A DNA stretch of 64,000 nt from Balneolaceae bacterium (GTDB lineage: Bacteria > Bacteroidota > Rhodothermia > Balneolales > Balneolaceae), in contig JAXHMK010000009.1 of NCBI GenBank assembly GCA_034521495.1, forward strand, positions 62,001 through 126,000. The letters are read 5' to 3'. This document shows, piece by piece, positions 62,936 to 64,000 of this stretch (its first letter is position 1; every line of letters begins with the position of its first letter). The position numbers and the translations under genes were made by a program. Under the pieces are notes generated by a model. That model ran no database searches. It was given only the letters and a program-made list of their open reading frames with translations, and had not been told where the DNA came from.

Positions 62936-64000
62936 ATGTTTAAAAAAGCAGTTCTACTACTTTCCGTAATTCTTTTTGCCATCTCTTGCGAGGAACAACC
63001 TCTTCAGCGTCCGCTCATGGAATATGTGATGAGTAATCCCGCTCAGAGCGGATCAAGATATCCCCATTTCTATAAAGACAATTCCGGCCGCCTGTATATG
63101 AGCTGGATGACCATAATAGAAGAGGAAATTTTTGCCCTGCAATATTCTACCTATAAAAACGGGCGATGGACGGAACCACAAACGGTTCAAATAGATATGA
63201 ATTTTTTCGTGAACTGGGCTGATTTTCCATCGGTTGTTGGTTTGAATGGAACCGAACTTGCAGCGCATCGGCTCCGGAAAATACAGGGTGGACCTTACGC
63301 CTATAATGTTGAACTTTCATTTTATAATGAAGCCGACGGAGGCAGTTGGGGCGAAGGTATCACTCCTCACCAGGATGGAACAGCTACAGAACACGGTTTT
63401 GTTTCATTGGAACCGATAGATTCAGACAAGGTACTTGCTGTTTGGCTGGATGGCAGAGAAACAGAAGACCGCGCAGATGATGAATATGCTGATACCAGTA
63501 AATCGATGACGTTACGATCGGCCGAAGTATCGAGATCGGGCGAGATTATCAACAAACAGGTGATTGATCATACAGTTTGCGATTGCTGCCCGACAGATCT
63601 TGCCAAAACAGATGAGGGATACGTAACTGTCTACCGGGGGCGAAGTGCTGATGAAATTCGCGATATTAAAATTGCCCGGTATAACTCTGAAAGTGGTAAT
63701 TGGAGTGATCCGGTAACCGTTCATGATGACAACTGGAAGATAATGGCATGTCCTGTGAATGGACCCAGTGTGTCGTCTACTGGAAACAGTGTGGCTGTTG
63801 CCTGGTACACCGCAGAAAATGATAATCCGCGAATTCTGCTTGCGCGTTCAACAGACAGCGGGCGAACTTTCAGTGAACCAATTCAGGTCAACAATACAGA
63901 TTACAGGATTTTGGGCCGAACCGATCTTACAATGAGTGAAGACGGAACCATCTATGTAAGCTGGATGCAGGAGTTCGAAGGTTTAGGATACGTAATGATG
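62936..64000 (+). CDS. sialidase/BNR-like propeller lipoprotein (partial)
   Basis: 355 codons are open from ATG 62936 to the window edge. The lipobox LFAISC (Cys18) predicts a lipid anchor. The body shows BNR/Asp-box-like blades, for example LLARSTDSGRTFSEPIQV and MSEDGTIYVSWMQEF, and an unusual CxCC in VIDHTVCDCCPTDLAK. It resembles exo-sialidase-fold hypothetical proteins of Bacteroidota. The catalytic Arg triad of true sialidases cannot be assigned, so a binding role is equally possible. Confidence 0.75.
   Translation, partial: MFKKAVLLLSVILFAISCEEQPLQRPLMEYVMSNPAQSGSRYPHFYKDNSGRLYMSWMTIIEEEIFALQYSTYKNGRWTEPQTVQIDMNFFVNWADFPSVVGLNGTELAAHRLRKIQGGPYAYNVELSFYNEADGGSWGEGITPHQDGTATEHGFVSLEPIDSDKVLAVWLDGRETEDRADDEYADTSKSMTLRSAEVSRSGEIINKQVIDHTVCDCCPTDLAKTDEGYVTVYRGRSADEIRDIKIARYNSESGNWSDPVTVHDDNWKIMACPVNGPSVSSTGNSVAVAWYTAENDNPRILLARSTDSGRTFSEPIQVNNTDYRILGRTDLTMSEDGTIYVSWMQEFEGLGYVMM

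Overview
The window looks like chromosomal DNA of a marine or halophilic member of the Balneolaceae or a close Bacteroidota-type relative. The reasons are moderate G+C, weak ribosome-binding sites, many short secreted proteins and lipoproteins with beta-propeller (PD40) repeats, a BTAD-TPR regulator, a citramalate-based isoleucine pathway, and intergenic spaces packed with palindromic repeats. The taxonomic call is inference from gene content. No rRNA, tRNA or CRISPR array was seen.

Layout. 1-2619: 5' part of metZ, an OsmC-family gene, and an arsenosugar pair (arsS plus an AhpD-like partner). 3157-13434: a minus-strand branched-chain amino acid operon, ilvB-ilvN-ilvC-cimA-leuA-leuC-leuD-leuB, preceded by an Ile/Leu-codon-rich leader ORF, with ilvD divergent at 13624. 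15787-20651: a truncated DoxX-like gene, a secreted PD40 protein with two 3'-end fossils downstream, and a cobalamin-binding sensor overlapping a histidine kinase. 20695-22856: an AT-rich patch of orphan membrane or secreted genes and a decayed ORF. 23045-33242: lipoprotein, BTAD-TPR regulator, FAD oxidoreductase, GH2 glycosidase and AbgT transporter. 33272-37529: a REP-associated tyrosine transposase (RAYT) among its likely REP hairpins, next to a tandemly duplicated two-gene membrane cassette of which one copy has decayed. 38389-41466: a large metallopeptidase/propeller/barrel protein.

41648-50898: the histidine genes in the order hisG-hisD-hisC-hisB-hisH-hisA, then hisF-hisE, all on the minus strand. 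A serpin and a tiny zinc-ribbon gene on the plus strand interrupt the run. Upstream of hisG lies a previously unlisted 24-codon ORF with eight His codons followed by a terminator-like hairpin, a convincing his attenuation leader. hisI is not in the window, and HisB carries an unusual N-terminal extension. 51070-64000: DUF4382 lipoprotein, CE15-like esterase, thiamine-binding-like protein, lepA with a one-base frameshift, lepB, a HepT/MntA toxin-antitoxin pair, tag, a SelW-like protein, a secreted DinB protein, an ABC-F ATPase and the start of a sialidase-like lipoprotein.

Two themes stand out. Amino acid biosynthesis appears to be controlled by codon-rich leader peptides in two separate operons. 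Several families of palindromic repeats occupy the gaps: one sits in all five non-overlapping junctions of the ilv-leu operon and again between hisC and hisD.
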